A stretch of DNA of 64,000 nt from CACIAM-69d sp001698445 (GCF_043235035.1 NZ_JAZAQF010000090.1:19930-83929); one strand, 5' to 3'; numbered from the stretch's first letter, positions 27,194 to 37,004 are shown. Made by a program: numbers and translations. Notes: generated by a model not told the origin, from the letters alone.

Positions 27194-28192
27194 GTGGTTA
27201 CGCTCCAGCCCTGTCCGCATTTAATTCTGAGAACCGAATCCGGCAGCCGGTACTTACCCCTTGTCGGTAGCGCTTGCTGGACGATCGGTCGTAGCCCAGA
27301 CAATGATTTTGTGCTGGGCGATCCTTGGATCTCGCGCAACCACGCCATGCTCCAGTGCATGGAGGATGGCGCGTTCTATTTGATTGATCTGGGAAGTCGC
27401 AATGGCTCCTTCGTGAATGGTCGCCGGGTGAGTATTCCCGTCACCCTGCAAAGCGGCGATCGCCTGACCTTTGGCCAAACGGAACTGGATTTTTATGCGC
27501 CCGCCCACGATCGGGACTACAGCACCAGCGATAGCTTTGAATTTTCTGTGACTGCAACGCTCCATGTGCGACGGCTGATCACGATTTTGGTAGCTGATAT
27601 TCGAAATTTCACGGGGCTGACCCGACAAACGGACGAAAAAGTCCTCTCGGAGGCGATCGGGACTTGGTTTCGCCAAGCGGGCAACATCATCCGTGAATCC
27701 GGCAGTTGGGTGGATAAATATATCGGCGATGCTGTGATGGCCGTGTGGATTCACGGGGAACAGGAAGTGAGTCCCCGGGAAGTGCTGCAAATTTTTGAGG
27801 CGGTCAATGCGCTGCAAAAAATGACCCGAGACTTGCATTTGCACTATCCCCTGCCTTTCCCGTTGCGAATTGGCACCGGGGCCAACACGGGCTATGCCAT
27901 GGTTGGCAACACCGGCAGCAACGATCGCCCTGATTACACCGCCCTGGGCGACACGGTGAACGCCGCCTTTCGGCTAGAGTCTTGCACCAAGGAATTGCAA
28001 CTGGACGTGGCGATCGGGAAAACCACCTATCAGTACCTCTGTGCCTTGAATAGTTCTGCCTGCGAGGTTTTCCAGGAATATCGCGTAAACCTCAAGGGCT
28101 ATGACACCGAAAGCGTCACCTACGCCGCTACCTACGACAATCTCGATCGGTTTTTAACCGCCCACCATCGATCCCTGGAACTGGATTTTTAA
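27194..28192 (+). CDS. FHA-domain class III adenylate/guanylate cyclase
   Basis: 332 aa. An N-terminal FHA phosphothreonine-binding domain (about residues 8-100) has GRSPDNDFVL, the key ISRNHA and GSRNGSFVNG. A C-terminal class III cyclase catalytic domain (about 125-320) has the first metal Asp in VADIRNFTGL, the substrate Lys and second metal Asp in VDKYIGDAVMAVW, and the base-contact and transition-state residues in YTALGDTVNAAFRLE. All catalytic residues are present, so it should make cAMP or cGMP. The Asp in the LGD position favours ATP. The GTG start at 27194 has no clear Shine-Dalgarno. By inference, the FHA domain couples cyclase activity to a Ser/Thr kinase target. Confidence 0.93.
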   Translation: MVTLQPCPHLILRTESGSRYLPLVGSACWTIGRSPDNDFVLGDPWISRNHAMLQCMEDGAFYLIDLGSRNGSFVNGRRVSIPVTLQSGDRLTFGQTELDFYAPAHDRDYSTSDSFEFSVTATLHVRRLITILVADIRNFTGLTRQTDEKVLSEAIGTWFRQAGNIIRESGSWVDKYIGDAVMAVWIHGEQEVSPREVLQIFEAVNALQKMTRDLHLHYPLPFPLRIGTGANTGYAMVGNTGSNDRPDYTALGDTVNAAFRLESCTKELQLDVAIGKTTYQYLCALNSSACEVFQEYRVNLKGYDTESVTYAATYDNLDRFLTAHHRSLELDF

Positions 28193-28691
28193 AATTTAAC
28201 TTGATTAAAATCCAAATTAAAATTCAACCCAGTGTCTTCCTTAACCCAAGTTTGGTCCAACTGGCGAATTGAGATGAAGACAAGGGCCTCGTGGAAAATC
28301 CTGGGGCCGATCGTTCTTGATCAAAATTCAAAACTTTGATTTCACCCGTTTTTGAAGGTTGAATCCGGTTGAATTGGAATCTTGGCTTAAGATAGCTCAA
28401 TGGCGAGACTTGTTCAGTTGTCAGCAGCTTAAAAGGTTGAAAATCTCCGTCAACTCCTGGGGATGGAATGTCGGTGCAATCCTATGGGCGTAAACGGGAT
28501 TGCTCAGCACGACCCTAACCATAATTTTAGGCTTCTGTTGCTATAGTGGAATGAAATTTTGTTGGATTTTGCATCCAAGCAATGGGACAAAGAATCGACT
28601 ATTGGCAATTGTTACTGGCTTGAGTCACTGATTTCTTTCAAACAGCGATCCAAAAAACAACCATAGGGAATGATCATTCCTGGAGTTTTTG
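28193..28691. other. 499-bp intergenic region before radical SAM gene
   Basis: AT-rich relative to its neighbours, with no ORF of note. The region downstream of the cyclase gene (28196-28235) is rich in AAATT words. No terminator or promoter could be fixed. Confidence 0.45.
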
Positions 28692-30278
28692 ATGAACGTC
28701 CTGCTGCTATATCCTCTTTTTCCGAAAAGCTTTTGGTCTTTTGAGAAAACCCTAGCCTTGCTCGATCGCAAGGCAATGCTCCCACCCTTGGGATTGGTGA
28801 CGGTGGCGGCGCTTTTGCCCCAAAGTTGGAATTTTAAGTTGGTGGATTGTAATGTCCGTGACATCACCGAAGCGGAGTGGGATTGGGCTGATTTGGTGAT
28901 TTTGTCGGCGATGATTGTGCAAAAAGATGATTTGCTCGATCGAATCAGAGCCGCAAAACAACGGGGCAAACGAGTTGCCGTGGGTGGCCCCTATGCCACG
29001 GCCCTGCCGCAGGAAGTGAGCGACGTGGGGGCCGATTATCTGATTTTGGACGAAGGGGAAATCACCCTGCCCCTGTTTGTGGAGGCGATCGAACGAGGCG
29101 AGCTAGCAGGCACTTTCCGCTCCAACGGGGTGAAGCCCGACGTAACCGAAACGCCCATTCCGCGCTTCGACCTGTTGGAATTTGATGCTTATGCGGAAAT
29201 GTCGGTGCAATTTTCGCGAGGCTGCCCGTTCCAGTGCGAATTCTGCGACATTATTGTGCTCTATGGTCGCAAGCCCCGCACCAAAACGCCTCAACAACTT
29301 CTGCGGGAATTGGACTACCTGTATGAGTTGGGATGGCGGCGCAGCATCTTCATGGTGGATGACAACTTCATTGGCAACAAACGCAATGTGAAACTATTCC
29401 TAAAAGAGTTGTTACCTTGGATGGTGGAGCATCAATATCCCTTCTCCTTTGCCACGGAAGCTTCGGTGGACTTGGCTCAGGATCAAGAACTGATGGATAT
29501 GATGGTGCAGTGCAATTTTGGGGCCGTATTCTTGGGCATTGAAACGCCCGATGAGGAGAGCCTGACCCTGACCCAAAAGCATCAAAATACCCGAGATTCC
29601 TTGAGTGAGGCGGTGATAGCCATTGCCCGATCGGGTCTGCGGGTGATGGCCGGTTTTATCATCGGTTTTGATGGCGAAAAAGCCGGTGCGGGCGCAAGAA
29701 TTGTGCAATTTGTGGAAAAAACAGCAATTCCCACCGCCCTGTTCAGTATGCTGCAAGCCTTGCCGGATACGGCGCTTTGGCATCGATTGGAGCGGGAGGG
29801 GCGGCTGCGCAGCAAGTCGGCCAACATCAACCAAACCACATTGATGAACTTTGTACCCACGCGCCCCCTCGAAGACATTGCGCGGGAATATGTGGCAGCT
29901 TTCTATGAACTCTACGATCCGGAACGGTTTTTAGATCGGGTTTATCGCCACTTCCGCTTGCTGGGGCAAGCGACCTATCCCAAAAAGGGCAAGGGATCGC
30001 GCAAACCTATTAACTGGGTGACGGTTCGGGCGCTGCTGACCATTTGTTGGCGGCAGGGGCTGCTGCGCAAAACGCGCTGGCAGTTCTGGCGCAACCTGTG
30101 GAACATGTGGCGGCATAACCCCGGTGGCATCAGCAGCTATTTATCAGTCTGCGCCCAAATTGAACATTTCTTGGAATATCGCGAAATTGTGCGATCGGAA
30201 ATTGAAGAGCAAGTGCAGCAGTTTTTGGCGGAGGAATTGCGCCTGAAGAATGGTCAACGGGCGGAAGCGATGGTTTAG
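28692..30278 (+). CDS. B12-binding radical SAM protein
   Basis: 528 aa from the ATG at 28692 (TGGAG about 5 bp upstream). The N-terminal third is a Rossmann-like cobalamin-binding domain (LLYPLFP, ILSAMIVQKDDLLDRI, VGGPYATALPQEV). The middle is a radical SAM barrel with the cluster motif SRGCPFQCEFCDI (CxxxCxxC) and VDDNFIGNKRN, then GIETPDEESL and GFIIGFDGE. The C-terminal 150 residues match the extra region found after the barrel in this subfamily (DUF4070-like). Relatives act in hopanoid, bacteriochlorophyll and lipid modification; the substrate here cannot be told. It is monocistronic, with long gaps on both sides. Confidence 0.9.
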   Translation: MNVLLLYPLFPKSFWSFEKTLALLDRKAMLPPLGLVTVAALLPQSWNFKLVDCNVRDITEAEWDWADLVILSAMIVQKDDLLDRIRAAKQRGKRVAVGGPYATALPQEVSDVGADYLILDEGEITLPLFVEAIERGELAGTFRSNGVKPDVTETPIPRFDLLEFDAYAEMSVQFSRGCPFQCEFCDIIVLYGRKPRTKTPQQLLRELDYLYELGWRRSIFMVDDNFIGNKRNVKLFLKELLPWMVEHQYPFSFATEASVDLAQDQELMDMMVQCNFGAVFLGIETPDEESLTLTQKHQNTRDSLSEAVIAIARSGLRVMAGFIIGFDGEKAGAGARIVQFVEKTAIPTALFSMLQALPDTALWHRLEREGRLRSKSANINQTTLMNFVPTRPLEDIAREYVAAFYELYDPERFLDRVYRHFRLLGQATYPKKGKGSRKPINWVTVRALLTICWRQGLLRKTRWQFWRNLWNMWRHNPGGISSYLSVCAQIEHFLEYREIVRSEIEEQVQQFLAEELRLKNGQRAEAMV

Positions 30279-30595
30279 GGATCGAGAGCCTGTTGGGCCT
30301 AAGGGTGGCAGCCAAGAATGGGCGATCGCACGCCCAAAATCTATGCAACAATTAGCTCTCGACTGGCTCTCGCCCGTTTGTCTGTTTGCGAGCAATAGCG
30401 AAAAAGGTTGGTGGGGCTTCCATCAGCCCGGTCGCAGGTGGCTCGAAACTTGAGATACTGGTGATATTATTCGACTTTTTCACCAGCGAAGGCCGTTGCT
30501 CGGTCTCGTTGCCCATGGGTAACTGAGAGTCAAGCGCGATCGCGTTGGTGGTTCCGCCATGATTTGCTGTGTCTTGTAAGGAGGTACCGGTTCTC
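30279..30595. promoter_or_regulatory. psbU upstream region with extended -10
   Basis: The 317-bp gap before psbU has TGATATTAT at 30462-30470, that is TG-N-TATTAT, an extended -10 element, with no good -35. This would start transcription near 30477, giving a leader of about 120 nt. No other gene is present. Confidence 0.4.
30578..30585 (+). promoter_or_regulatory. Strong Shine-Dalgarno AAGGAGGT that fixes the psbU start
   Basis: This near-perfect anti-16S complement ends 10 bp before the ATG at 30596 and supports that start over the in-frame GTG at 30569, which lies upstream of the site itself. Confidence 0.85.
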
Positions 30596-30985
30596 ATGAA
30601 ACGGTTTGTTCGCCTGGTATTTGCGATCGCCCTGGTCGCGCTCACGTGGATTGGCGCGGGCTATCCTCAGGCTGCATGGGCTGAAGCATCTTTAAACAAT
30701 GCCGATGCCAAGTTGGCGACGGAATTTGGCAAAAAAATTGATTTGAACAATACCAATATCAGCAACTTCAAGGCTTACCGGGGTTTGTACCCGACGTTGG
30801 CGCAAAAGATTATTGCGAATGCGCCCTACAGTGCGCCGGAAGAGGTGCTGAAGATTGGCGGCTTGAGCGATCGGCAACAGAGCCTTTTACAGGATTACTT
30901 GGATGCGGGCACCTTCACGGTGACGGAACAAGATCCGATCTTCAATGAAGGGGATCACCGCATTAACGATGGCGTTTACAAATAA
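30596..30985 (+). CDS. psbU: Photosystem II extrinsic 12-kDa protein PsbU
   Basis: 129 aa. PsbU binds the lumenal side of photosystem II and stabilises the oxygen-evolving manganese cluster. A Sec-type signal peptide (MKRFVRLVF, hydrophobic core IALVALTWIGAG) is cleaved probably after AWA. The mature part carries the family sequences KIDLNNTNISNFKAYRGLYPT, the helix-hairpin-helix-like AQKIIANAPYSAPEEVLKIGG and the C-terminal PIFNEGDHRINDGVYK. Its size is normal for the family. It stands alone, preceded by a strong ribosome-binding site. Confidence 0.97.
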   Translation: MKRFVRLVFAIALVALTWIGAGYPQAAWAEASLNNADAKLATEFGKKIDLNNTNISNFKAYRGLYPTLAQKIIANAPYSAPEEVLKIGGLSDRQQSLLQDYLDAGTFTVTEQDPIFNEGDHRINDGVYK

Positions 30986-31367
30986 CGTTAGATTGCCCTT
31001 GATTGGCTTCAATGGCTAATCAAAGGGCTAATCCAGGGTTCCGGTAATCGTAATATTGCCACTGGAGCCGATGATAGTGATTCACCCCGCCCGATGATCG
31101 GCTTTGCCGGTTTGATTGCTCCATCGGGTCTGGGGCCCCACACTCGGAATTCCCGTATCCGGAATCCGTGAACTAGATTATTAAAGGCGATTGCGCAGCG
31201 GCAGTTTAGCTCCCGGCGCGATCGCCTTTTGCTTAAATCTGGTTGAATCTCGTTAGGTCTCGGGCCGTGATCCGAGAAATGCAGCGTCTGTTGCGGTTTG
31301 GCGGCGGTGATCGCTGGCTGTGGCGCTTTTGCTTGGCAACCCCACGATTTTTAGCTTTCTGTGCGCA
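30986..31367. other. 382-bp gap between psbU and nadB, possible hairpin at 30996-31028
   Basis: Shortly after the psbU stop, CCCTTGATTGGC and GCTAATCAAAGGG can pair imperfectly around a 7-base loop and may end the psbU transcript. There is no T-run, so the call is weak. Nothing else is recognised. Confidence 0.35.
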
Positions 31368-33068
31368 ATGATGAGTGACCCTTTGCCGGCTGTGGAAATT
31401 GAGCGCCCAACGGTCGATCGCTTTGATGTGATCGTGGTGGGTTGTGGGGCGGCGGGGTTATATTCAGCCCTCTGTTTACCGGCTGAGTTGTCGGTGGCGG
31501 TGGTGACCAAGGCCACAGTGTCGCGATCGGCGAGTGATTGGGCCCAAGGGGGGCTGGCGGCGGTGACGGCTCCCGATGATTCGGTGGCGTTGCATGTGGC
31601 CGACACGCTGGCGGCGGGGGCGGGCCTGTGCGATCGGGTGGCGGTGGAATTTTTGGTGGCGGAAGCGCCGGCCTGCGTGGCGCAGTTGGTGGAACTGGGG
31701 GTGGCGTTCGATCGCGATCAGGGACAGTTGGCCGTCACCCTGGAGGCGGCTCACTCCCGACGGCGGGTGCTCCATGCGGCGGATGCGACGGGGCGAGCGG
31801 TGGTGAGTGCCTTGGTGGCGCGAGTGTTGGAGCGATCGAACATTACGGTGCTGTCGGAAACCCTGGCGGTTGACCTGTGGCTGACCCCCGATCGACAAAG
31901 CTGCCAGGGAATTGCCTGCTTGCAGGAAGGGCAATTGCGGTGGCTGGCAGCCGGAGCCACGATTTTGGCCACGGGCGGCGGCGGCCAGGTTTTTGCCCAC
32001 ACCACCAATCCCAGCGTTAGCACGGGCGACGGTGTGGCCATGGCCTATCGCGCTGGGGTCGTGCTGCGCGATTTGGAATTTGTGCAGTTTCACCCCACGG
32101 CCTTAGATATTCCTGGTGCACCGCATTTTCTAATCAGCGAAGCGGTGCGGGGCGAGGGGGCCCACTTGGTGGATGACCAAGGGCGGCGGTTTACCTTTGA
32201 TTTTCATGAGGCGGGAGAACTGGCCCCGCGTGATGCGGTCAGTCGGGCCGTCTATTCCCACTTGCAACGGCATGGGGGCGATCGGGTCTGGTTGGACTTA
32301 CAACCCATTCCTGAGGCGCGAATTTTGCACCGGTTTCCCAATATCTTGAAGGCCTGTCGTGATTGGGGCATCGATCCGCTGCGGGAACCGATTCCCGTTT
32401 CGCCCGCAGCCCACTATTGGATGGGGGGCATTGCGACCGATCGAGCCAATTGCACCTCCTTAGGGGGGCTATACGCCGTGGGCGAAACCGCCAGCACCGG
32501 GGTGCATGGGGCCAATCGCTTGGCCAGTAATTCCTTGCTGGAATGCATTGTGTTTGGGGCCCAGTTCCGAAACTTGACCGTGGCAAAAGGGTCGATACTG
32601 CCGATCGAGCGGTGCTTGTCGCTGCCGACCATCGCCTTTGAGCCATCGCCGGACTTGGCGCACTGGCGAAATTATTTGCCCAAGCTGGTTTGGAGTGCGG
32701 CGGGCATTTGTCGCAAATCATCTACCCTGATCGACGCGATCGCCCAGTTGCAAGCGGCCCAATCCACCCTGCGCAACTTGCCGATTCAACAACTGTTGAC
32801 CCAATTGCGACCAGGCGAAACCTGCCAAATTTTGGACGATCGCGCAATCTCGGCGGTACATCAGTGGGTGGAAACACGCAACTTGCTGGATGTGGCCACC
32901 TCGTTGCTGGAGAGTGCCCTGTTCCGAACGGAAAGTCGCGGCGGCCACTATCGAGTGGATCACCCCAATGCGGATCCAGCTTGGGCTTGTCACACGCTGT
33001 TGCAGGGGAACAAACGCTGGATTTCCCAATCGGGCTTGGGCGATCGCACCAGTCCCCCTTGGGCTTGA
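31368..33068 (+). CDS. nadB: L-aspartate oxidase NadB
   Basis: About 566 aa from the ATG pair at 31368/31371. This flavoenzyme oxidises L-aspartate to iminoaspartate, the first step of de novo NAD synthesis. The FAD-binding motif FDVIVVGCGAAGLYSAL, SASDWAQGGLAAV, the second FAD segment ATILATGGGGQVFAHTTNP and FVQFHPTALDI follow in order. The catalytic region EAVRGEGAHLVDDQGRRF and AHYWMGGI then appear. The C-terminal helical domain ends with RGGHYRVDHP. Length and motifs are complete. It converges on the NTRC gene with only 23 bp between the ends. Confidence 0.95.
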   Translation: MMSDPLPAVEIERPTVDRFDVIVVGCGAAGLYSALCLPAELSVAVVTKATVSRSASDWAQGGLAAVTAPDDSVALHVADTLAAGAGLCDRVAVEFLVAEAPACVAQLVELGVAFDRDQGQLAVTLEAAHSRRRVLHAADATGRAVVSALVARVLERSNITVLSETLAVDLWLTPDRQSCQGIACLQEGQLRWLAAGATILATGGGGQVFAHTTNPSVSTGDGVAMAYRAGVVLRDLEFVQFHPTALDIPGAPHFLISEAVRGEGAHLVDDQGRRFTFDFHEAGELAPRDAVSRAVYSHLQRHGGDRVWLDLQPIPEARILHRFPNILKACRDWGIDPLREPIPVSPAAHYWMGGIATDRANCTSLGGLYAVGETASTGVHGANRLASNSLLECIVFGAQFRNLTVAKGSILPIERCLSLPTIAFEPSPDLAHWRNYLPKLVWSAAGICRKSSTLIDAIAQLQAAQSTLRNLPIQQLLTQLRPGETCQILDDRAISAVHQWVETRNLLDVATSLLESALFRTESRGGHYRVDHPNADPAWACHTLLQGNKRWISQSGLGDRTSPPWA

Positions 33069-33091
33069 TTGTTCGATCGCCTTATGGCAAC

Positions 33092-34501
33092 TTAGCTCAG
33101 GAGTTGGGCGATCGCCTGGCGGTACTCACTCTTTTGCTTCACGCCGCGAAACTCCGCTGCCTTTGCCTTGTTGTGGAAAATCATCACCGTTGGTGTTCCG
33201 GTTACCCCCGCCCCTTCGGCAATTTGCGGCTCATCCTTCACATCCACCTCCACAAAGTGGATTTGCCCCTCAAATTCATCCACCACCTTATCCAGCATGG
33301 GCTTCAGGATGTGGCAAGGGCCGCAATCGGGGGCAACGAACTTCACCACCAAGGGGCGATCGGTCTCGTGGTAAAGCTTGCGAACCGCGTAGCCGCCAAA
33401 GTGGCGTGTGGCTTGTGGATTGAAAGTTTCTTCCGTATCCGCCACGATCGGCTTGTCTTCGGCCACGGAAGCTGCCGTTGGCTCGGTGCTGTCGCGTTTC
33501 ACCTCCTGGGCCAAGCCCTGAGCCGAAAGCCACCGTTCCGCCAACAGGGCCGCCGCGCAACCGGTTCCGGCCGCCGTGATTGCTTGCCGATATTCATGAT
33601 CTTGCACATCACCGGCCGCAAACACACCTTCCACGCTGGTTTCCACGCTGTGGGGACGGGTTTTGATATAGCCCACCTCGTCTAGGTCAAGCTGCCCCAC
33701 AAATAGATCGGTGTTGGGTTTGTGCCCGATCGCGTAGAACAAACCACGGGCGGCGATCGTTGATTCTTCGCCGGTTTGCTGGTGCTGGACTCGTAGGCCG
33801 GTCATGCCCGTTTCGTTCCCCACCACATCGATCGCGGTGGTGTGCCAATGAACCGTAATCTTAGCGTTGGCCAACACCCGGTCTTGCATGGCCTTGCTGG
33901 CCCGCATTTTGTCCGATCGCACCAACAAATGTACCCGCGAGCCATATTTTGTCAGGTACATCGCTTCTTCGGCGGCCGAGTCGCCCCCACCAATCACCAC
34001 CAACTCGGCGTTTTGGAACATGGGCATGGCTCCATCACAAATGGCGCAGGCGGAAATGCCCCGGTTCCAAAATTCCGTTTCGCTGGGCAGCCCCAGCCGC
34101 TTGGCCGTGGCTCCGGTGGCGATGATGACGCTGTGGGCCCGCAATTCCCGATCGGTCGATCGCACCACAAAGGGCCGCTGGCTCAAGTCCACAAAGGTGA
34201 CATCTTCCGTCACCACCTCCGTGCCCCACCGTTCCGCCTGGGCGCGCATCCGATCCATCAATTGCGGGCCCGTGATGCCCTCCGGAAAGCCGGGGAAATT
34301 TTCCACTTCCGTGGTGGTCATCAGTTGACCACCGGGCAGGCCGCCCGCCTGGAAGCCCGCAAACATAAAAGGTTTCAAGTTGGCACGAGCGGCATAGATG
34401 GCAGCCGTGTAACCGGCGGGGCCGGAACCGATGATCACGACATTTTCAACGGTGTTGGGTGCAGAAGCGGCGCTGGTCATGGATGCTTTATCTAAACTCA
34501 T
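33092..34501 (-). CDS. NADPH-thioredoxin reductase with fused thioredoxin domain (NTRC)
   Basis: About 469 aa. The reductase part has FAD binding VVIIGSGPAGYTAAIYAARA, the redox pair CAIC in ISACAICDGAMP and NADPH binding VVIGGGDSAAEEAMYL, with GVFAAGDVQDHEYRQAI after it. A linker of about 45 residues leads to a C-terminal thioredoxin domain with active site CGPC (APDCGPCHILKPML) and the cis-Pro in TGTPTVMI. This fusion is the NTRC type known from cyanobacteria and chloroplasts, which reduces 2-Cys peroxiredoxin using NADPH. The start is taken at the ATG at 34501; an ATG at 34480 and upstream codons to 34612 are possible alternatives. Confidence 0.95.
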   Translation of the reverse strand: MSLDKASMTSAASAPNTVENVVIIGSGPAGYTAAIYAARANLKPFMFAGFQAGGLPGGQLMTTTEVENFPGFPEGITGPQLMDRMRAQAERWGTEVVTEDVTFVDLSQRPFVVRSTDRELRAHSVIIATGATAKRLGLPSETEFWNRGISACAICDGAMPMFQNAELVVIGGGDSAAEEAMYLTKYGSRVHLLVRSDKMRASKAMQDRVLANAKITVHWHTTAIDVVGNETGMTGLRVQHQQTGEESTIAARGLFYAIGHKPNTDLFVGQLDLDEVGYIKTRPHSVETSVEGVFAAGDVQDHEYRQAITAAGTGCAAALLAERWLSAQGLAQEVKRDSTEPTAASVAEDKPIVADTEETFNPQATRHFGGYAVRKLYHETDRPLVVKFVAPDCGPCHILKPMLDKVVDEFEGQIHFVEVDVKDEPQIAEGAGVTGTPTVMIFHNKAKAAEFRGVKQKSEYRQAIAQLLS

Positions 34502-34649
34502 ACCGACTATGAATAAAATAACATAGTCAGAATTCCGTTGCCATCCCAGCAATTGATTCAGCAGTTCAGGCATTCGTTCAGGTATTGATTCACCCTTGCC
34601 CCGTTGCTTCAAGGCAGGAAGGATGTCACCCTAAAATCAATGTGATGGT

Positions 34650-35822
34650 GTGGTGTGCGTGGTGAGTAACGTTCCTGCGTTTAATCTAACGGAGCAATTT
34701 CCGCAAATTCGCGACGAAGTGAATGCGGCGGTCTTGGAGGTTTTGGCTTCCGGTAAATACATTGGCGGCACGGCGATCGAGTCCTTTGAGCAGGATTTTG
34801 CCCGCTATGTGGGTACGGAATTCTGTGTGGCCTGTAATTCCGGAACCGATGCTCTGTATTTGGCGTTGCGGGCCCTGGGCGTTGGCCCGGGGGATGAGGT
34901 GATTGTGCCGCCTTTCACCTTCATTGCCACCACGGAAACCGTGAGCGCAGTGGGCGCGGTTCCGGTGTTTGTGGATGTGGACGCGGAGACCTTTAACCTG
35001 GATCTGGATGCGGTGGAGCGGGCGATCGGGCCGCGCACCAAAGCGATTATTCCCGTACACCTGTTTGGCCAGCCGGTGAATATGGATCGGCTGATGACGA
35101 TCGCCCGGGCCAGCAATCTGTGGGTGATTGAAGATTGTGCCCAAGCCACGGGAGCAAAGTGGGGCGATCGACGGGTGGGCAGCATTGGCCACGTGGGTTG
35201 CTTTAGTTTCTATCCCACCAAAAATTTGGGCGCTTGCGGTGATGGCGGGGCCATGACCGTGAACGATCCTCAACTGGCGGCGGATTTGCGGATGTTGCGG
35301 GAGCATGGCCAGCGCCAACGCTACTACCACGAGGTGATCGGGGTGAATAGTCGCCTCGATGCCATTCAGGCGGTGATTCTGCAAATTAAGTTGCGATCGC
35401 TCGATCGGTGGAACCAACAGCGCACCGCGATCGCCCAGCGCTATCAACAGGGTCTCGCCGGTTTGCCGGGCCTGCGTTTGCCCCAGGCGATCGCTGGCGG
35501 AACCAGTGTTTGGAATCAATACACGATCCAAGTGGGCGAGGGCAGCGCCGGCCCAGAACTGCGCGATCGGTTGCGGCAAGCCCTGCAAGATCGCGGTGTG
35601 GGGACAGCGGTTTACTATCCTCTGCCGCTGCACCTACAAGCGGTCTACGCCAACTTGGGCTATCAGCCGGGATCTTTGCCCGTTTCCGAGCAATTGGGCC
35701 ATTGTGTCTTGTCCTTGCCCATGTTCCCAGAGCTGACCCCAGAGCAACAGGATCGCGTCATCAACAACCTGCGAGAGGTGTTGGCCGCTGTTCCTTTGCC
35801 GACGAACTGTGTTGGGGTTTAG
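34650..35822 (+). CDS. DegT/DnrJ/EryC1 sugar aminotransferase
   Basis: 390 aa. This PLP-dependent enzyme of the DegT/DnrJ/EryC1 family usually transaminates a keto-sugar nucleotide for polysaccharide or antibiotic sugars. Visible motifs are NSGTDALYLALRALGVGPGDEV, FIATTETVSAVGAVPVFVDVD, VIEDCAQATGA and the PLP-binding Lys in SFYPTKNLGACGDGGA. The C-terminus GTAVYYPLPLHLQ is also typical. The start region has several GTG codons (34650, 34653, 34659, 34662); 34662 (MSNVPAFNL) is also plausible. No other sugar gene is next to it. It is divergent from NTRC. Confidence 0.92.
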   Translation: MVCVVSNVPAFNLTEQFPQIRDEVNAAVLEVLASGKYIGGTAIESFEQDFARYVGTEFCVACNSGTDALYLALRALGVGPGDEVIVPPFTFIATTETVSAVGAVPVFVDVDAETFNLDLDAVERAIGPRTKAIIPVHLFGQPVNMDRLMTIARASNLWVIEDCAQATGAKWGDRRVGSIGHVGCFSFYPTKNLGACGDGGAMTVNDPQLAADLRMLREHGQRQRYYHEVIGVNSRLDAIQAVILQIKLRSLDRWNQQRTAIAQRYQQGLAGLPGLRLPQAIAGGTSVWNQYTIQVGEGSAGPELRDRLRQALQDRGVGTAVYYPLPLHLQAVYANLGYQPGSLPVSEQLGHCVLSLPMFPELTPEQQDRVINNLREVLAAVPLPTNCVGV

Positions 35823-35840
35823 GGCAAGCGATTAACCAAT

Positions 35841-35888
35841 GCATTGATTGACAAACCCATTGATTGACAAGCGCATTGATTGGCAAAT
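35841..35888. repeat. 16-bp tandem repeat, 3 copies (GCATTGATTGACAAAC type)
   Basis: Copies at 35841-35856, 35857-35872 and 35873-35888 differ at two to four positions each. They follow the DegT gene stop by 19 bp, in the convergent gap with the DUF4349 gene. Confidence 0.88.
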
Positions 35889-35966
35889 AAATGGATGAAT
35901 GGGTGAGTGAATAATCGGTGAATTGATGAATTAAGGACTGTGAATGAGTTGTGAACGAGTCGCGAA

Positions 35967-36896
35967 TTAATGATTGGCGGATTGATTTTGGGCCCGTCGA
36001 AGGGCCCAGCGGCGCATTGCCCAAATACCCAGCCCGAACAGTAACCAATAGGGGGTGTAGGCCAACAGCCATAGGGTGATTTGCAAGAGGCCGATCGTGA
36101 CTTGACCCACCGATTGTGTCGCCTTACCCCAGGTTTCTGCCAACTGGGCCGTAATGGGGTTGGCATCGGCCAAGCCAGCCACGCTCTGTTCGATCGTTAA
36201 GTTCACGGTGGAATAGGCCACGCGGGTGCGCAGATTCTTCAGTTGGGCTTCAATTTGCTCAATCTGTTGGCGAGTTTGGCTGACCTGTTGATTCACCGCC
36301 AAGATGTCGCGCACGGAGCCAGATTTTTGCAGCAAGGCGAGCAAGCTGTCTTCGGTGCGGCGCAAGTTGCGTAACCGGGCATCAGCATCCACCAGTTGAT
36401 CGGTCACGTCTTCCGCTTGCATGGCTCGGTTTTGCAGGTAACCCAATTGGGTGACGGCGGCTACGGCGCGATCGAGTTGATTGGCGGGAACCCGAAACTG
36501 TAATTCTGCGATCCGGCTGGTGTCGGTGCGGCGATCGTTGAGGCTAATCACATCGCCCTGATTTTCCTTGACGATCGCTTGGGTGGCTTCAAGGGCTTTG
36601 GTAACCGAATCTGCCTTCAGGGCTAGGGTGACGGTTTTGATCAGTTGCGGTTGGGCGATCGGGCTGGGGGGCGACTGCGCATTAGCCGCCAAATCGCTAT
36701 CGTTGGGGGCTAGTGCCTGGCGCTCTTGGCCGCCCGCTGCGGGAGCCATGGCCTCAGGCATGGGTGCTGCGGCTTTGTTGGCCATGCTGCCCCCGCCACA
36801 GCCGGTTAACGCAACGCCCAACAGGAGGGCCCACAGGGGCGATCGACTGTTACGGGTCGCTTGGGGAAGATTTACCAGCACCAACGATCGAGCCAT
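35967..36896 (-). CDS. DUF4349-like lipoprotein with coiled coil and C-terminal membrane helix
   Basis: 309 aa. The N-terminus has a basic stretch, a hydrophobic core (LWALLLGVAL) and a lipobox LTGC, so it is probably lipid-anchored. A Pro/Ala-rich linker is followed by the DUF4349 core: TVTLALKADSVTKALEATQAIV, DVISLNDRR, ELQFRVPANQLDRAVAAV and VTDQLVDADARLRNLRRTEDSLLALL. A coiled coil (QVSQTRQQIEQIEAQLKNLRTRVAYSTVNL) and a membrane helix near residue 275 (WLLAYTPYWLLFGLGIWA) come next. The function of the family is unknown. It is divergent from the Tab2 gene (108 bp between starts). Confidence 0.85.
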   Translation of the reverse strand: MARSLVLVNLPQATRNSRSPLWALLLGVALTGCGGGSMANKAAAPMPEAMAPAAGGQERQALAPNDSDLAANAQSPPSPIAQPQLIKTVTLALKADSVTKALEATQAIVKENQGDVISLNDRRTDTSRIAELQFRVPANQLDRAVAAVTQLGYLQNRAMQAEDVTDQLVDADARLRNLRRTEDSLLALLQKSGSVRDILAVNQQVSQTRQQIEQIEAQLKNLRTRVAYSTVNLTIEQSVAGLADANPITAQLAETWGKATQSVGQVTIGLLQITLWLLAYTPYWLLFGLGIWAMRRWALRRAQNQSANH

Positions 36897-37004
36897 GGAA
36901 GTTGCCTGCTCTGTGTGTTTCAGACTTTGGAGTTCAAACTTGTTGTGCTTCCGACGGTTTCAGCGATTAATCAACCAATTAATCAACCAATTACAGATTA
37001 ACCA

